From the NCBI GenBank assembly GCA_900155495.1, contig FTLJ01000040.1, positions 16,234-80,233 of the forward strand: DNA of 64,000 nucleotides, read 5' to 3'. The notes beneath the pieces are model-generated. The model saw only the letters and a list, made by a program, of their open reading frames with translations, searched no databases and was not told the origin of the DNA. The translations under genes and the position numbers were made by a program. This document shows, in pieces, positions 13,021 to 23,918 of the stretch. Each line of letters begins with the position of its first letter. Position 1 is the stretch's first letter. This stretch comes from Porogramme epimiltina. Lineage: Eukaryota; Basidiomycota; Agaricomycetes; Polyporales; Polyporaceae.

Positions 13021-14001
13021 TTATGTTGTAAGATGCTGTCGGGAAAATCGGAGTACATGCAGATGTTCTCTACCTGCCCTGCGTTGTAGCACAACCTTGT
13101 GTAAAATGATATAAAATCATTCATACCAACGAAGAGTCGAAGGAACACACCTTGCCCTCCAGCCCATACTGCGTCTGCATCCTCCTGCATATCCCTTGGA
13201 TGTCGTTCTGCTTCACAGCGACAAGGTAGAATCGACCTCGTGCGGACAAGAGTGCCTAGAACGGAAGGCATTTGTTTGAGGGACTATGTTGTGAACTTTC
13301 CTGACGCACCTCTACTTGGTCTAACAGGATGTCCGTGACTTCCATGCCGTCCTGGCCGCCTGCCCAGGCACCTGCAATGTCGGCATGTTGCTGGGCTGTA
13401 TCCGCTTCATCGGTCTCGGTCGGAACATATGGGGGATTGAATAGTAGGATGTCTACCGCATGCGCGAGACGCGCGCGTAGTGGTCCTGCGAGAGACGCCA
13501 AAATCGGCTCTATAGGAACCTACTAAGGGCGGTTCAGCTCCGGCTCAATCATAAGATCCGTGCTCCTTACTTTGTTTTGGACCCCTGTCGCTTTGGAGCT
13601 TTTACACGCATACGGATTGATGTCTGTCGCTAAATATACTGGAGAGCGGTCAGGAGGGTCTAGGAATGCATGAAGTGCGCGTACGAGAAGCTGAAGAGCC
13701 CAAAATCTTGCCAGTGAACGCACTAACGCATCCGGATCCACACCTAGTGATATATTTAGTAAACGAGATAATAAAAGAGCTATCTGTGTACCCAATTTCA
13801 ACGCATATAGCGGATGACATCTTCCGGAGGTCGTCGGCATCCTCTTCCAGGGCGTCCAGAAGAATGAAAGTATCCTCTGCGCACTGGGAGTAAATATTGT
13901 ACTCAACGAGACAGCCACACAAGCCAAGTCTGACCTGCTGGCTCGTATATGTGTTTGTAGTCTTCACTCTTCAAATGAGAGAGGTCAGGAGTGGGGATCA
14001 T
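13021..14001 (-). CDS. MTQ2: Mtq2/N6AMT1-like class I methyltransferase (eRF1 glutamine methylation)
   Basis: A small, intron-rich gene for a protein of about 220 residues. The N-terminus MIPTPDLSHL...IYEPA is typical of Mtq2. The SAM-binding motif I reads CVEIGCGSGCVSAF across an intron near 13800-13745. The second strand motif reads YLATDINPYAC (about 13640). The catalytic NPPY appears as LLFNPPYVPTETDEAD (about 13440). The C-terminus, GRFYLVAVKQND then VVLQRRAGREHLHVLRF, ends at TAA 13021. In yeast Mtq2 works with Trm112 to methylate the GGQ glutamine of translation release factor eRF1 in the cytosol. All introns splice in frame. The start lies 151 bp from the divergent ALG10 start. Confidence 0.88.
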
Positions 14002-14152
14002 GGCTACTGATTCAAGACGACCAGCTGAGGCGCGTAACGCGGTCGAGACCAAGGGGAACGCGACGCGTAGGCGCGCATGCGCGTCAGAGGACAGCTCCAA
14101 GACCTCGATCACGTTGCCTGATGCGGCAACACACATCTGGCACCGGGCCACC

Positions 14153-16074
14153 ATGTCCTCCGCGTCGCCCGCCCCGACGTACTTTATTGTCTTCTGCACG
14201 GTCCTGGTATTGGTTTTGAAAGCTGTAAATGAGGAGGTTACAGAACCGTATATGGTGCGTCAGTGATTGTGTCTCTGAGCTCGGAGAGGCTTACCTGGCG
14301 CAACGTCGAAGGACGAGCCGTTCCATGTTCCGCAGGCGCAGGCGTACTGCAAGGGTGACTACTGGACATGGGACCCCAAGATCACTACTCCACCAGGACT
14401 GTGAGTACCTTCGTTTACAGCACTTGCGTTGAGAATGTTGACGTGCATGTTAGCTATGTGCTCACCCTAATCCTCAAGAAGATGTTCATGTTAAAATGCA
14501 ACCTGTCCATGCTACGATTGACTCCCATGCTATCCCTCGCTGCGCTCCCCGTCGCTCTCACGTCGCTCGTCTGCTATCACAAGCGTGAACATCCGCCCGC
14601 CTCAATCACAACCCCCCTACTTGAGGCCGTCGTTCTCGCTTCATTCCCGCTCGCATGGTTCTTCGGCTTCCTGTATTACACCGAGGTCCCCAGTGTCGTG
14701 TCGGTAGTTCTCACAGTGGTCTATGCCTCCCGGGGAAGGCACTGGTCGGCCGCCATGGTACGTTTCTTCTGCTGGAATGTCACGCCGGACAGCGATTCAC
14801 GGAGGACAAGCATGTTAGATAGGCCTTGTTAGCTGCACGTTCCGCCAGAACAACATAATATGGGTGCTGTACGCCTACGCATCCAGCCAGCTTATGTCCC
14901 TCCGGTTCCGGCGTTCGCCGCCTAACACGACCTCATCGCCCTCGGCGAAGCTCCACGATCCCCCGGCCCTCGAGGCGCGGCCAGGTACGTGTGCGGTTGA
15001 AGGTGTGCTTCCTAGAGGATTCTCGCTGACACGAGGCGCGGCGCAGAGGACCTATTATGGTCGATTGTGAGCATACCGAGGGTCATTCCGGAGATTCTGG
15101 TGAACCTCGTCCCCTACGCCCTCGTAGTCGCGGCCTTTGCGGCCTTCGTCTTCTGGAATGGGGGGATCGTTCTAGGTGAGTGCCATCGGGCTTCCTTGTG
15201 CTGCGAAAGTGGGGTGCGAGTGCATGTGAGGCAGCGCAGTGACGACCGGGGCAGTTATAGAGATCTGACACACTAATGCGGCTTCTGCTAGGTGACAAGT
15301 CCAACCATGTGCCTGCATTCCACGTACCCCAGTTGTACTATTTCGTCGGCTTCGCAACTGCGTTCGGGTGGCCGGCTTTGGTTAGTGGCAAAGGCGGGGT
15401 GACGCAGTTAGTGCACGACGTGTACGCGAGGATGTTTGGGAGCGCAAGGTACGCTGCACTAATCTGCTGAGCCCTTTACGTTCTGGCTGACCCGTCCGCA
15501 GGAACCGAGTCGTCACTGGATTCGCCTCGGTGTTCATGTGCTTCACGATCTACAAGTTCACGTTCGTATACGCCGGTCGCAGTGGATGCTGGCATGGTGC
15601 TGACGCTCATGACAGGATCCAGCACCCGTTCCTGCTGTCGGACAACCGCCATTACACCTTCTATATATGGCGCCGGATCTTCCTGCTGCACCCGCTCGCG
15701 CCGTATGTCCTCGTTCCGGGGTACATTGCCTGCGCGTGGGCATGGTACGTTCGCATCGGTACGCGCTTTCCAGATTACGACTCTATGGAACCGGATCGAT
15801 AGCCGCGGCTGACACTCGTTTTCGCGCAGGTCACGACCAGACGCTCTTGCAGAACCTGCTTCTCCCGGTGTTCGTGGTGCCAACGTTGCTCCCTACGCCG
15901 CTCTTGGAGCCGCGCTACTTTCTGATACCGTACATATTGCTGAGGGCCCAGGTGAAGGACGTGCCGGTGTGGGGACTCGCGGTGGAGGGGCTTTGGTACG
16001 CCGCGATCAACGGCGCGACGATGTGGGTGTTCCTGTATAAGGAGCGGGCTGGGGTGGGGCGGTTCATGTGGTAG
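14153..16074 (+). CDS. ALG10: ALG10-like dolichyl-phosphate-glucose alpha-1,2-glucosyltransferase
   Basis: A multi-exon gene for a polytopic ER membrane protein. ATG 14153 opens an N-terminal hydrophobic helix, then EPYM, which joins across an intron to the family signature of the first lumenal loop: a bipartite [11 protein letters not shown]...[10 protein letters not shown] (about 14330-14400). Further hydrophobic segments run to 16074, with a conserved [15 protein letters not shown] block at 15300-15345, [18 protein letters not shown] at about 15620-15675 and [12 protein letters not shown] near 15900. ALG10 adds the terminal glucose to the lipid-linked oligosaccharide used for N-glycosylation. 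It shares a very short divergent promoter with Mtq2. Confidence 0.9.
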
Positions 16075-16455
16075 ACAGATCGTGCAGCAGTATTTATTGT
16101 GTTCTTGTCCGCGAGCGACGCGCGGCGCCTGGAAGCGCATGCGGCGCGGGGCAGCGAGCCACACAGGCGAACCGGGGACGTCGAAGGAGGGCATGCGTGG
16201 TGTGCGTGATGGCGCGCCGGGGAAAGAGCCGAAAGGCCGAGCATGGGCGCGGGCGCCTGGCAGCGGTGGTTGGCCAGCTCGTACGCGGTTGAACCTGGTT
16301 TCGCACGATGGCTTCACGACTGTAGCGACGATTCCGCAACGACCGCCCAGACACACCCTCCTCCTCCTACTTACACATCCCTACGCCCCAACACGACTCT
16401 CACGAACGCTCGCCCCGCCCTGGACATATATACTACCACCACCTGAGCCACCGCA
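16075..16455. other. Intergenic region upstream of the serine-rich protein gene
   Basis: This is a tandem spacer holding the ALG10 3' UTR and the promoter of the next gene. A pyrimidine-rich stretch (about 16350-16395) and TATATA near 16430 precede ATG 16456. No exon is supported. Confidence 0.5.
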
Positions 16456-18639
16456 ATGCCCCCCGAAGCCGCGTCCGGTAGTGGCGCCTCAGTGCGCAAC
16501 AAGCCAACCACCCGAAGCTCTATCCGCCAGTCCTTCGGCCTTTCCTCCGTCAGCAAGGCCCTCGCAGACGTCATGCACAAGGACTCCAAGGAGAACGAGA
16601 AGGAGCGTGTTAAGGCCGCGAAGAAAGACACCTCCACGCGCCGTAACAGCGCTATCAACCTCGCGCCCCCCGCGCGCGCGCCCGCCGAACGCCCCCCGTC
16701 GAGGAAGAAGGACGTCGAGGACTCGCCCGAGGCGAAGACCATCACCCGCCACTCCCGCCGCCAGTCCGCCCTGCGCAAGCTCGCCGCCGCCGAGGAGCAG
16801 GCCGCGGCGCCGGTGGACAGCACGAGCCCGCCCAAGGCTTCTATCAGCCACGGACGCTCTGCATCGGTGCGCCAGCGCAGTTCCCTCACCGGCTCAAACC
16901 TTCCCAAGTACAGGCCGCGCTCGATGCTGGGCGAGTCGGCGATCATCGCCCCGAAGAAGGCGCCATCGCCGACCCACCAGAGCAGACGCCGCCGCATGAG
17001 CAGCTCAGATGACGAGGAGGACGAGGTGAAGACCCCGAAGGAGCTCTCCCCACTCGACGCTGCCTCAGGTAACAAGCCAGGGCGGTCGATCTCCCCTCTT
17101 CCGCATCGCGGTGCCTTGAAGGTTAACCTGACCGCCGCGATCAATGTGAGACCAGTCACGCCAGACAAGAAGGACAAGGGTACCCCCCAGCCCAAGGGCT
17201 CCCCCTCGTCCATCCGTACAACCTCCACGAAAGCCTCGAAAATGAGCAAGACGTCGACCCCTCCGCCATCAGGGCCGCCGTCTGCCCGTTCTGCTTTGCC
17301 ACGTCCACCATCCTCCGCCTCGTCCTCCGTCTCCGGCGGCTCTTTACGATCCCCCGGAACTCCTACTTTAATGGGCAAAGCCGCGAAGGGATCTAACTCT
17401 CTTCGCCTAACCAACGTCTCGGGCAACTCGAGCCCCCTGCGGAGTGTGGTTTCCAGTTCCTCGGAGTCTCCTTCAGCTCGTGCCTCTGCTAAAAAGCATG
17501 GGCATACCATTCATGTACGGGGGGCGTCTGTCCCAGCTGAAGTACCGTCTACACCTACTCCCATGATCTTCAAGGAGGGCGACAGCATTGATAGCCTCGA
17601 TGCAGATGACGTTGAATTCATGCTCGGGTCATCCGTCTCTCCAACCGCCCCTACCCCTGCTATTCCTCGGACGAGGCACAAAACCGATGACTCCAGTGAT
17701 CCTCATACACCGTCTCGCCATCCATTCCTACCCACCCGTGCCAATCTCTCGTACGCTTCTCCAGCCCAGCCAACATCATCGTCTGAGGGCTCACCATACC
17801 TACGACCTCGAGCGCGCCTTCCGGGCAATGACCGCGGTTCGATCTTGTCTTGGGAGCAGCTTGCTGGAAACAGCAAATCGCTCGCCGACGACGAGATGAT
17901 CCGCATGATCTCAGAGGTCCCAGCGCCGTTCCGCGGCGGTGCCATCTCCCCCGCACTAAGCACAATCGACATTCCCGACAGCCCGAACCTCAGCGCCCTG
18001 CCTTCGCCCACGGGTTACGGCTCGATCTCTCAGGTCCTTCTCCCCGACGTCACGCCCTCGCCCGCGATCCACAACTCGACGCGCCTCTTCGACAGCATGT
18101 CCAAGCCCGAGTCACCCGCCGTAGACAGCAGCGGCGCGGCGGTCACGCTCCTACGGCTGCAGCTCGCCGCGGCGGACAGCCGCGCACAGGAGCGCCTCGC
18201 GCAGATGCAGGCGCTCGAGGAGCAGCTGCACGCGGTGAAGGAGGCGCGGCGGCGCGACGCGGAGGAGCTCGCGCGGCAGATCGCGGCGCTCGAGGAGCAG
18301 GTGCACGCGTCGCTGCTCGTCGAGAGCCAGCGCGCGGAGCAGATCGCGGTCCTCGAGGAGATGGTGCGCGACGCGCAGACCGCGCAGGACCGCAGCGCGC
18401 GCGACGCGCAGCGCCGGGCTGAGGACGCGGCGGGCGCGAGCCGGGCGGCGGCGCTGCAGGCGCGCCAGGTGCAGGCTCGTGCGGAGCTCGCGATCGCGGC
18501 GAAGGAGGTTGGTGGGGCGTGGGTCGCGGTGCGGCACACGGCGGAGAGCGAGATGGAGCTCGTGAGGGGCAACAGGGAGGCGCTTGGGCTTATCCTTGCT
18601 GGCTTGGACCACAGCTTGGCGCAGTTGTCTCGGGCGTAA
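16456..18639 (+). CDS. Serine/proline-rich coiled-coil protein of unknown function
   Basis: A single-exon gene of 727 codons. I do not recognise a named family. The first 500 residues are low-complexity, rich in Ser, Pro, Lys and Arg, with many SP/TP dipeptides (possible CDK or MAPK sites) and basic clusters such as SRKK and SRRRRMSSSDDEEDE. A less disordered segment around residues 455-560 (GSILSWEQLAGNSKSL..., MISEVPAPFRGGAISPALS) may be a conserved linear region. Residues about 565-700 form an Ala/Arg/Glu-rich heptad-like coiled coil. The absence of introns is unlike every neighbour. It converges on Spc7 with 294 bp between stops. A cytoskeletal or spindle role is conceivable, but nothing in the sequence proves it. 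Confidence 0.75.
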   Translation: MPPEAASGSGASVRNKPTTRSSIRQSFGLSSVSKALADVMHKDSKENEKERVKAAKKDTSTRRNSAINLAPPARAPAERPPSRKKDVEDSPEAKTITRHSRRQSALRKLAAAEEQAAAPVDSTSPPKASISHGRSASVRQRSSLTGSNLPKYRPRSMLGESAIIAPKKAPSPTHQSRRRRMSSSDDEEDEVKTPKELSPLDAASGNKPGRSISPLPHRGALKVNLTAAINVRPVTPDKKDKGTPQPKGSPSSIRTTSTKASKMSKTSTPPPSGPPSARSALPRPPSSASSSVSGGSLRSPGTPTLMGKAAKGSNSLRLTNVSGNSSPLRSVVSSSSESPSARASAKKHGHTIHVRGASVPAEVPSTPTPMIFKEGDSIDSLDADDVEFMLGSSVSPTAPTPAIPRTRHKTDDSSDPHTPSRHPFLPTRANLSYASPAQPTSSSEGSPYLRPRARLPGNDRGSILSWEQLAGNSKSLADDEMIRMISEVPAPFRGGAISPALSTIDIPDSPNLSALPSPTGYGSISQVLLPDVTPSPAIHNSTRLFDSMSKPESPAVDSSGAAVTLLRLQLAAADSRAQERLAQMQALEEQLHAVKEARRRDAEELARQIAALEEQVHASLLVESQRAEQIAVLEEMVRDAQTAQDRSARDAQRRAEDAAGASRAAALQARQVQARAELAIAAKEVGGAWVAVRHTAESEMELVRGNREALGLILAGLDHSLAQLSRA

Positions 18640-18933
18640 GTCCGGACGTTACACTGTGAGTAACTCGCGAGGTTGTTAAAAGGTGCCGCGCCGCTGACGA
18701 CCTGTCTGAGCAGGTTTGTCATCATCTGCCCGTATTTTTGGCTCCCTCATCTCGTCCTCATCTCATTGTCTTTGCTTTGTAACCTCGTATTTGTACCCGT
18801 CCATCTTTCATGCCCTTTATGACGCCACTACCCATTCACGCCTTCTTGCACCGGATTATTATGACCGCTCGGACGACTCATGGGAATCCAATTATCTGTA
18901 CAATGTACGCAGTATATATATCCTAATCTTCGT

Positions 18934-21900
18934 TCACTCGTACTGCTCCGTGCCCTCGATGCACGCATCCAAGAGACACCCGTGGCTATCTGCCGGGCTA
19001 ACCTGCGAAAGACGATTCAAAATAGCTTGCAAGATGACGCCGTCCCTACGACAGGGTGAGTTATCAGTACAAAGATGCAAACAGCAAGACGTGCTCGTGA
19101 CGTACTCGATGGCACCGTAGGCGACTTCGACATACGACGTGAGTCCGCGCACGGACAACGGCCAGCGTGTGTACGTGTTCCGATCAAACTGGAAGGAGAT
19201 GTACGCTTTCCCTTTCACGCGGGGGAAGATGACCGTCGCTGTCACCCTGAGGTAGTCCTGTCCCTCTTCGTCGTTGACGATCTCCACGTCGAGAGGGTAT
19301 TTGATCGCGAGGAAGTTGAGCTGCGAACGGAGTTGCGCACAGCACGACCAAAAGTCCCCCAATCTCTCGACAACCTAATAGCAGGGGCGGAGGGTTAGCC
19401 ATATGAGCGTGGACATTGCAGCAGCGGCGCAGAGGCGCACCTGTTTCAGAGCGAGCTGCTCTTTGGAGTCTGCGACGAGGCTCCGGGCAGTCTTGACAGT
19501 CAACTCGGTGAATGCGGGGAAAGGGTCTCGTTCTTTGAGCTTAGACTGTTCGGTCCGCTGGATTTGGACTTGTGACCGGACGGGAGTGTAGTTTGTACAG
19601 GGCATCACCAGATGGTACTTGGACGCGTAGACGAGTTCGACGAGGTCCGATGAAAGTTTGCTGAGGTGCCAGAGATGTAGGTCCTCCATCGCCTCAAGTT
19701 CGCCTGCACAGGGAGCCCGTCAGCTGCTGATTATTGGGGCGAAACCGAGCTCGCGAGATGCTTACCTTTCAGTCTGAATACTTCAACGCTTGTACTTTCC
19801 TTCTGAATGTGGGCAAGGTGCTTGGCCTTATCAATAGCGACGGTTGCTTCATCCTTCTGGGAGTTGATCTCGGCGAGCTTCTCTTCCAGCCGTTCCAACT
19901 TAGCCTTTGCTTCGGACACGTCGGACTTGAATGCCTCAATCTCGGTGCTGACAGGCGGCGGTCAGAAACCTACGGGCTAGCGTCGACAGGAGATTTCTCC
20001 CTTACCTCTGCTCAGCAATGGAAGATTTGAGCTCATTGAGGTAGTCCTTGTCAGAGTTCTCGATCTCGTCGATATCGGCCTGTTCTTGCTCGAGAAGGCG
20101 GGACACTTCCTCGTATTCTTGGCGCAGCGCGGGTAGAAGGTCTTGTGCTTCCTTGATTACGCCAGCGAGATACGTGGCGTCCTATGGGTTGAAGAGGATA
20201 AGCCAACATTCAGTCGGTGCATGTATTAGTACTCACCGACTCAAGTTGGGAAAACCCTTGTGCAGCGCTTTGGTACAGCTGTTCAACCCACTGCTGCTTC
20301 CAGTCGTACCACTGAGATTTCGCAGTGCCGATGTTGTTAGCTTTGATGAGTTTGAGTTGGTGCTAAAACGGTCGGTCAGGAACATGCTCCACCAGCTGGA
20401 TCGTTTTGTATACACACGATCAGCATAGCCTGCTCGGCTTCGTCAACATTCGCGAACTCCCTGAACAAACTCGGCGTGTCTCTGAGCGCCTCCGCCTCTG
20501 CTTCCTTGTAGATCTTCTTGCACTCCTGGATATATGCAGTCAAGTCCCGCGTGATAGCTGTATAAAGGTCGATTCGAGGCATATCGACTGCCATTGCGAC
20601 GGAGAACTCGGCCAGGGGGATTGGCTCCTCTTCTGCTACGCTCTCCCCGAGATCTCCCGTGGCAGCAGAGGAACGCCCGCGTCTACGAGGTCGAAGCTGT
20701 CCAGGGCCCACTGTCGAGCGGCGTGGACGCGGCATCGTGAGCTCATCCATGAACCGGATGCCGGTCATCTGGAGGAACTGCTCGATAGAAATGGCGGGCT
20801 GGGGACATATAGGTTAAACCTCCTGTCATCATATATTAGAGTATCTGTCCTCACCTCATCATCATCCAGGATCGGTTCTTCGGGGATGCCTTCCCGCCAG
20901 GCCTCGGAAACACCCGCGCCCATTGGCCCAGGGGGTTCAGTTGACCCTTCTTCACCGTCCACTGCCATCGAGACATCGATGATGGGTCGGGAGCTCGATG
21001 GCTGGCCAATGTGGGTAACAGACTTCCGTCGGGCAGCCGCATTGGATGGGGGAGGTACTCTGGACGCTAGAGGTTCCTCTACTGGAGGGGAAGGTTCCGG
21101 TTCCAAGAGTTCTTCCTGTGGGACATCTCCGGCCTTGCCCTTTCCCTTGTCGACAGTCGCACTAGACATGGGGCTTCCGAAAGACGCCCCCCGCTCTTCT
21201 AGTATCTGTGAAAGGTCGGGGTATAACGAACCTTCTGCCAATCCTGGGTCGCTTGACGTTCTCGAGGGAGGCAAACCGAGTCCGTTGCCAGAAGGTTGCG
21301 CTCCAACGCTTGCGCGGGGGCGAGCGAGTCCGGCACCACCTGAGACCTTCTCTGGGCTGCCTGCACGAGGCGCGGGCGGGTTGGGAGGCAAGACCCCTGC
21401 ACCCAAGCTCTTCCGTTGCGCGAAGTACCCCGACGGACGTCGGAGCGTGCTCGTGCTCGTGCGTCGATTAGTGGCGCTTTCAACTGCTGGCGTACCAGAA
21501 GGTTCTGCGGGAGTTTCAAACGCGGCAGTTCGAGAAGGCGCGAGCCGACCAACAGTGGAATGACTGGTAGAGGCAGGGGTTTCCGGCTGCGCGGGACGCT
21601 TAGGTGACTTGGGAACGGACGGTGGGGCGAATGCTGCAGTACCCCGATGAGGTTGGACCTGTGTGGGCGTTTTGTTTGCTGCTGGAGTCTTGGAAGGAGA
21701 ACCAGCGCGCGGAAGATTGAAGCTGAATGGCTTAGGAACGGTGGCTGGGCCAGGAGACTTCGCAGGAGAACGTGGGCGGTCGTTAGGGGGTTTGGGGGGA
21801 GCAACTGGTGGCGCGGAGAAGACATTGATTCCCTGGTTATTTGCTGTAGGAGCGCTGAAAACACTGGAGGACAGCGATGTCCCTGGCGCACTGAAAACGC

Positions 21901-23619
21901 TAGAGGATAGTGACAGAACAGGCACATTGTTCGAAGGTGCGCCGACTGCACTTGACGAGAGTGAAGGTACGGGCGCTTTGAATACGCTTTCACGAAGAGG
22001 TTCCTGGGAACTAGATGCTGCGGGGGGAAGCGGCTCTTCCGAAGGAACTGGGTGAGGAGGAATAGGCACCCGGATGACTCCATCTTGCATTTCATCCTCG
22101 TCCATGGATGATTCCATCGTCCCGAGACTAGTACGTTGCGTCAAATTGACCGTACGATTATTCATGTCGAAAGAATTATCGCCAAAACTGTCTTCGGTGC
22201 TGCTGAACGTGTCGTCTCGCAATGCTGCTTCGGGGTCGTCACTGAAGCTGTCCTCACCAGGACCCGTTATGGGTGGCCCGGGAGAAACCCCGAAGGATTC
22301 ACGGGCCTTCTGTAGACGGGACATCGCAGACGTGAGGTCCATGTCTATCTCGCCGTCGTCTTCTGCGTCCTCCTCCGTGCCGAGATCCTGGTAACGGCCA
22401 TCTGGACCTGGGGAGGGTTGGATCATGAGCGCGTCATCGTCGGATTCTGGCGCTGGGGGTTCATATGGCTCGCTTCCAGCGTGGGTCATAGCTCGAAGCT
22501 GCAGCCATATAGGATCTGGCTCCTTGGGTTGACGCATAGACTGCAGCACCGGGATGGTGTACTCCATCGGCTCACCAGAAGACCCCTCGGACACGAACGA
22601 GGCTTCTTGAACAGATGACATTGTCATATCATCAGCATAAGATTCTCCCTCCTCTTGTAGGCTTCCTAGTTGAGGGTCAGGGGGTGGTATGTTTTCGCCC
22701 CCGTGCTGCGTCGCAGTTGCAATGGAAGAGCGGCGACGACCGCCAAGGGAGAGAGACCGTTTGCGCTCGATATTCCTAGCAATTGCTTCGGTGACTTCCA
22801 TATCAGATTCCTCATCTTCATCTTCAGTGAATTCGTCGTCTTCTACTGCGGATATGTCAAAAAGTCCAGCCTGGGAGAGAAAATCTTGAGGGAAAGGAGC
22901 CGTATCGTCCGAGTCCACGTCCATCGAGCGTTCGCCAAATTCACTATACATCCCGGAGGAACGCCGTCGGATTGAACTGCGCCTTTTTCCTTGTCCTGGG
23001 ACCGCATTTTCATCGTTCTCCGCCCGAGTGACAAAAGCGGGGGCAGGCGGATTGGGAGATTCCTCTTCAGGGGAGGCAGGTGACTTGTCTCCCTTGCTAG
23101 TATCGGGATGAAATAGGCGGACATGTGTGTGGGGTGCAAAGCTGACGCGACGTGCAAGACTCTTGCGGGGCCCGCGACCATGCACTTCGGTAAGATCCAT
23201 CGTCTGAGTGACATCTGCACTTGCAGTTGTGGTCGAGTCGCCGGCATCAGAGAAGCGGGGTAGGTTCAGTGAAGCCTTGAGAATACTCTTGCGGGGAGCC
23301 TGGTAATGTAATGGTCAGAGGAAGTTACGCACATAGAGGCATTTCCATGCTATGTTATCGCCCAAACATAATTCCGGCTCGTTAGCCTGACTGACTTCTT
23401 GGGCCAGGATCGGCATCCTCTTTGGGGATATTCTCCTCACACCGCAATTATTAAACCAAAAAATACACTACCCACCAACAATCTACGCGCTTTCGCGGCG
23501 GGACTGAGACGTTCACCAGGTGCAATACTGTACGCGCGACGGCGGTGGCTGGGTTTGGAAGGTCCGTGGCCAAGAGCAGCGATGGATCGGCGCCTGTTCG
23601 GCGAGTTCTTCCTGGACAT
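18934..23619 (-). CDS. spc7: Spc7/KNL1-like kinetochore scaffold protein
   Basis: A gene for a protein of about 1,350 residues of the outer kinetochore KMN network. I place the start at ATG 23617-23619 (MSRKNSPNRRRS...); the first exon ends at 23476 and joins at 23299 to APRKSILK. The N-terminus shows both PP1-docking motifs of KNL1, SILK and RVSF (ARRVSFAPHTHV, about 23125-23150). MELT-like repeats are visible (TQTMDLTEV, DMEVTEA, EIDMDLTSAM), which recruit Bub3/Bub1 after Mps1 phosphorylation. A long disordered region follows, then the Spc7 coiled-coil domain from about 20770 to 19700 (LASRLE-type heptads, DLHLWHLSKLSSDLVELVY) and a C-terminal RWD-like region ending at 18934. The protein mediates Mis12/Ndc80 assembly and spindle checkpoint signalling. 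It is divergent from kinesin-6. Confidence 0.93.
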
Positions 23620-23918
23620 ATCCAATGCCTAGAGAATGTAAACAAGAAGAGCGGCAGTTGTGGGTGGAGAGGAGGAAATGGTAGTGCGGGGGAGACGCGG
23701 TGGCGTGTTGAATCGCGACCGCGTTGAACGCGTCGCGCACGTGACAAACGCGCCCCTCGTGGTTGTGGCCTGCCCAGGCTGCCTCGGCATCCGCTCGTCG
23801 CGCCTGGCATCGATCCTCCCCTTCTCTTGTGGGCTTGCCTTCTCCATCGATCTATCCCTACGAATCCCGCCTCTCACGACTGCGGACTCTCGACGACTCC
23901 GTCTTTATTACCCTCTGC
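23620..23918. promoter_or_regulatory. Bidirectional promoter, Spc7 / kinesin-6
   Basis: The 299-bp spacer between two divergent mitotic genes holds a perfect MluI cell-cycle box (ACGCGT, 23728-23733), a CACGTG palindrome 4 bp downstream (23738-23743) and a further AAACGCG (23746-23752). MCB elements bind the MBF (Mbp1/Swi6-type) factor in fungi and drive G1/S genes. Shared cell-cycle control is inferred. Confidence 0.55.
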
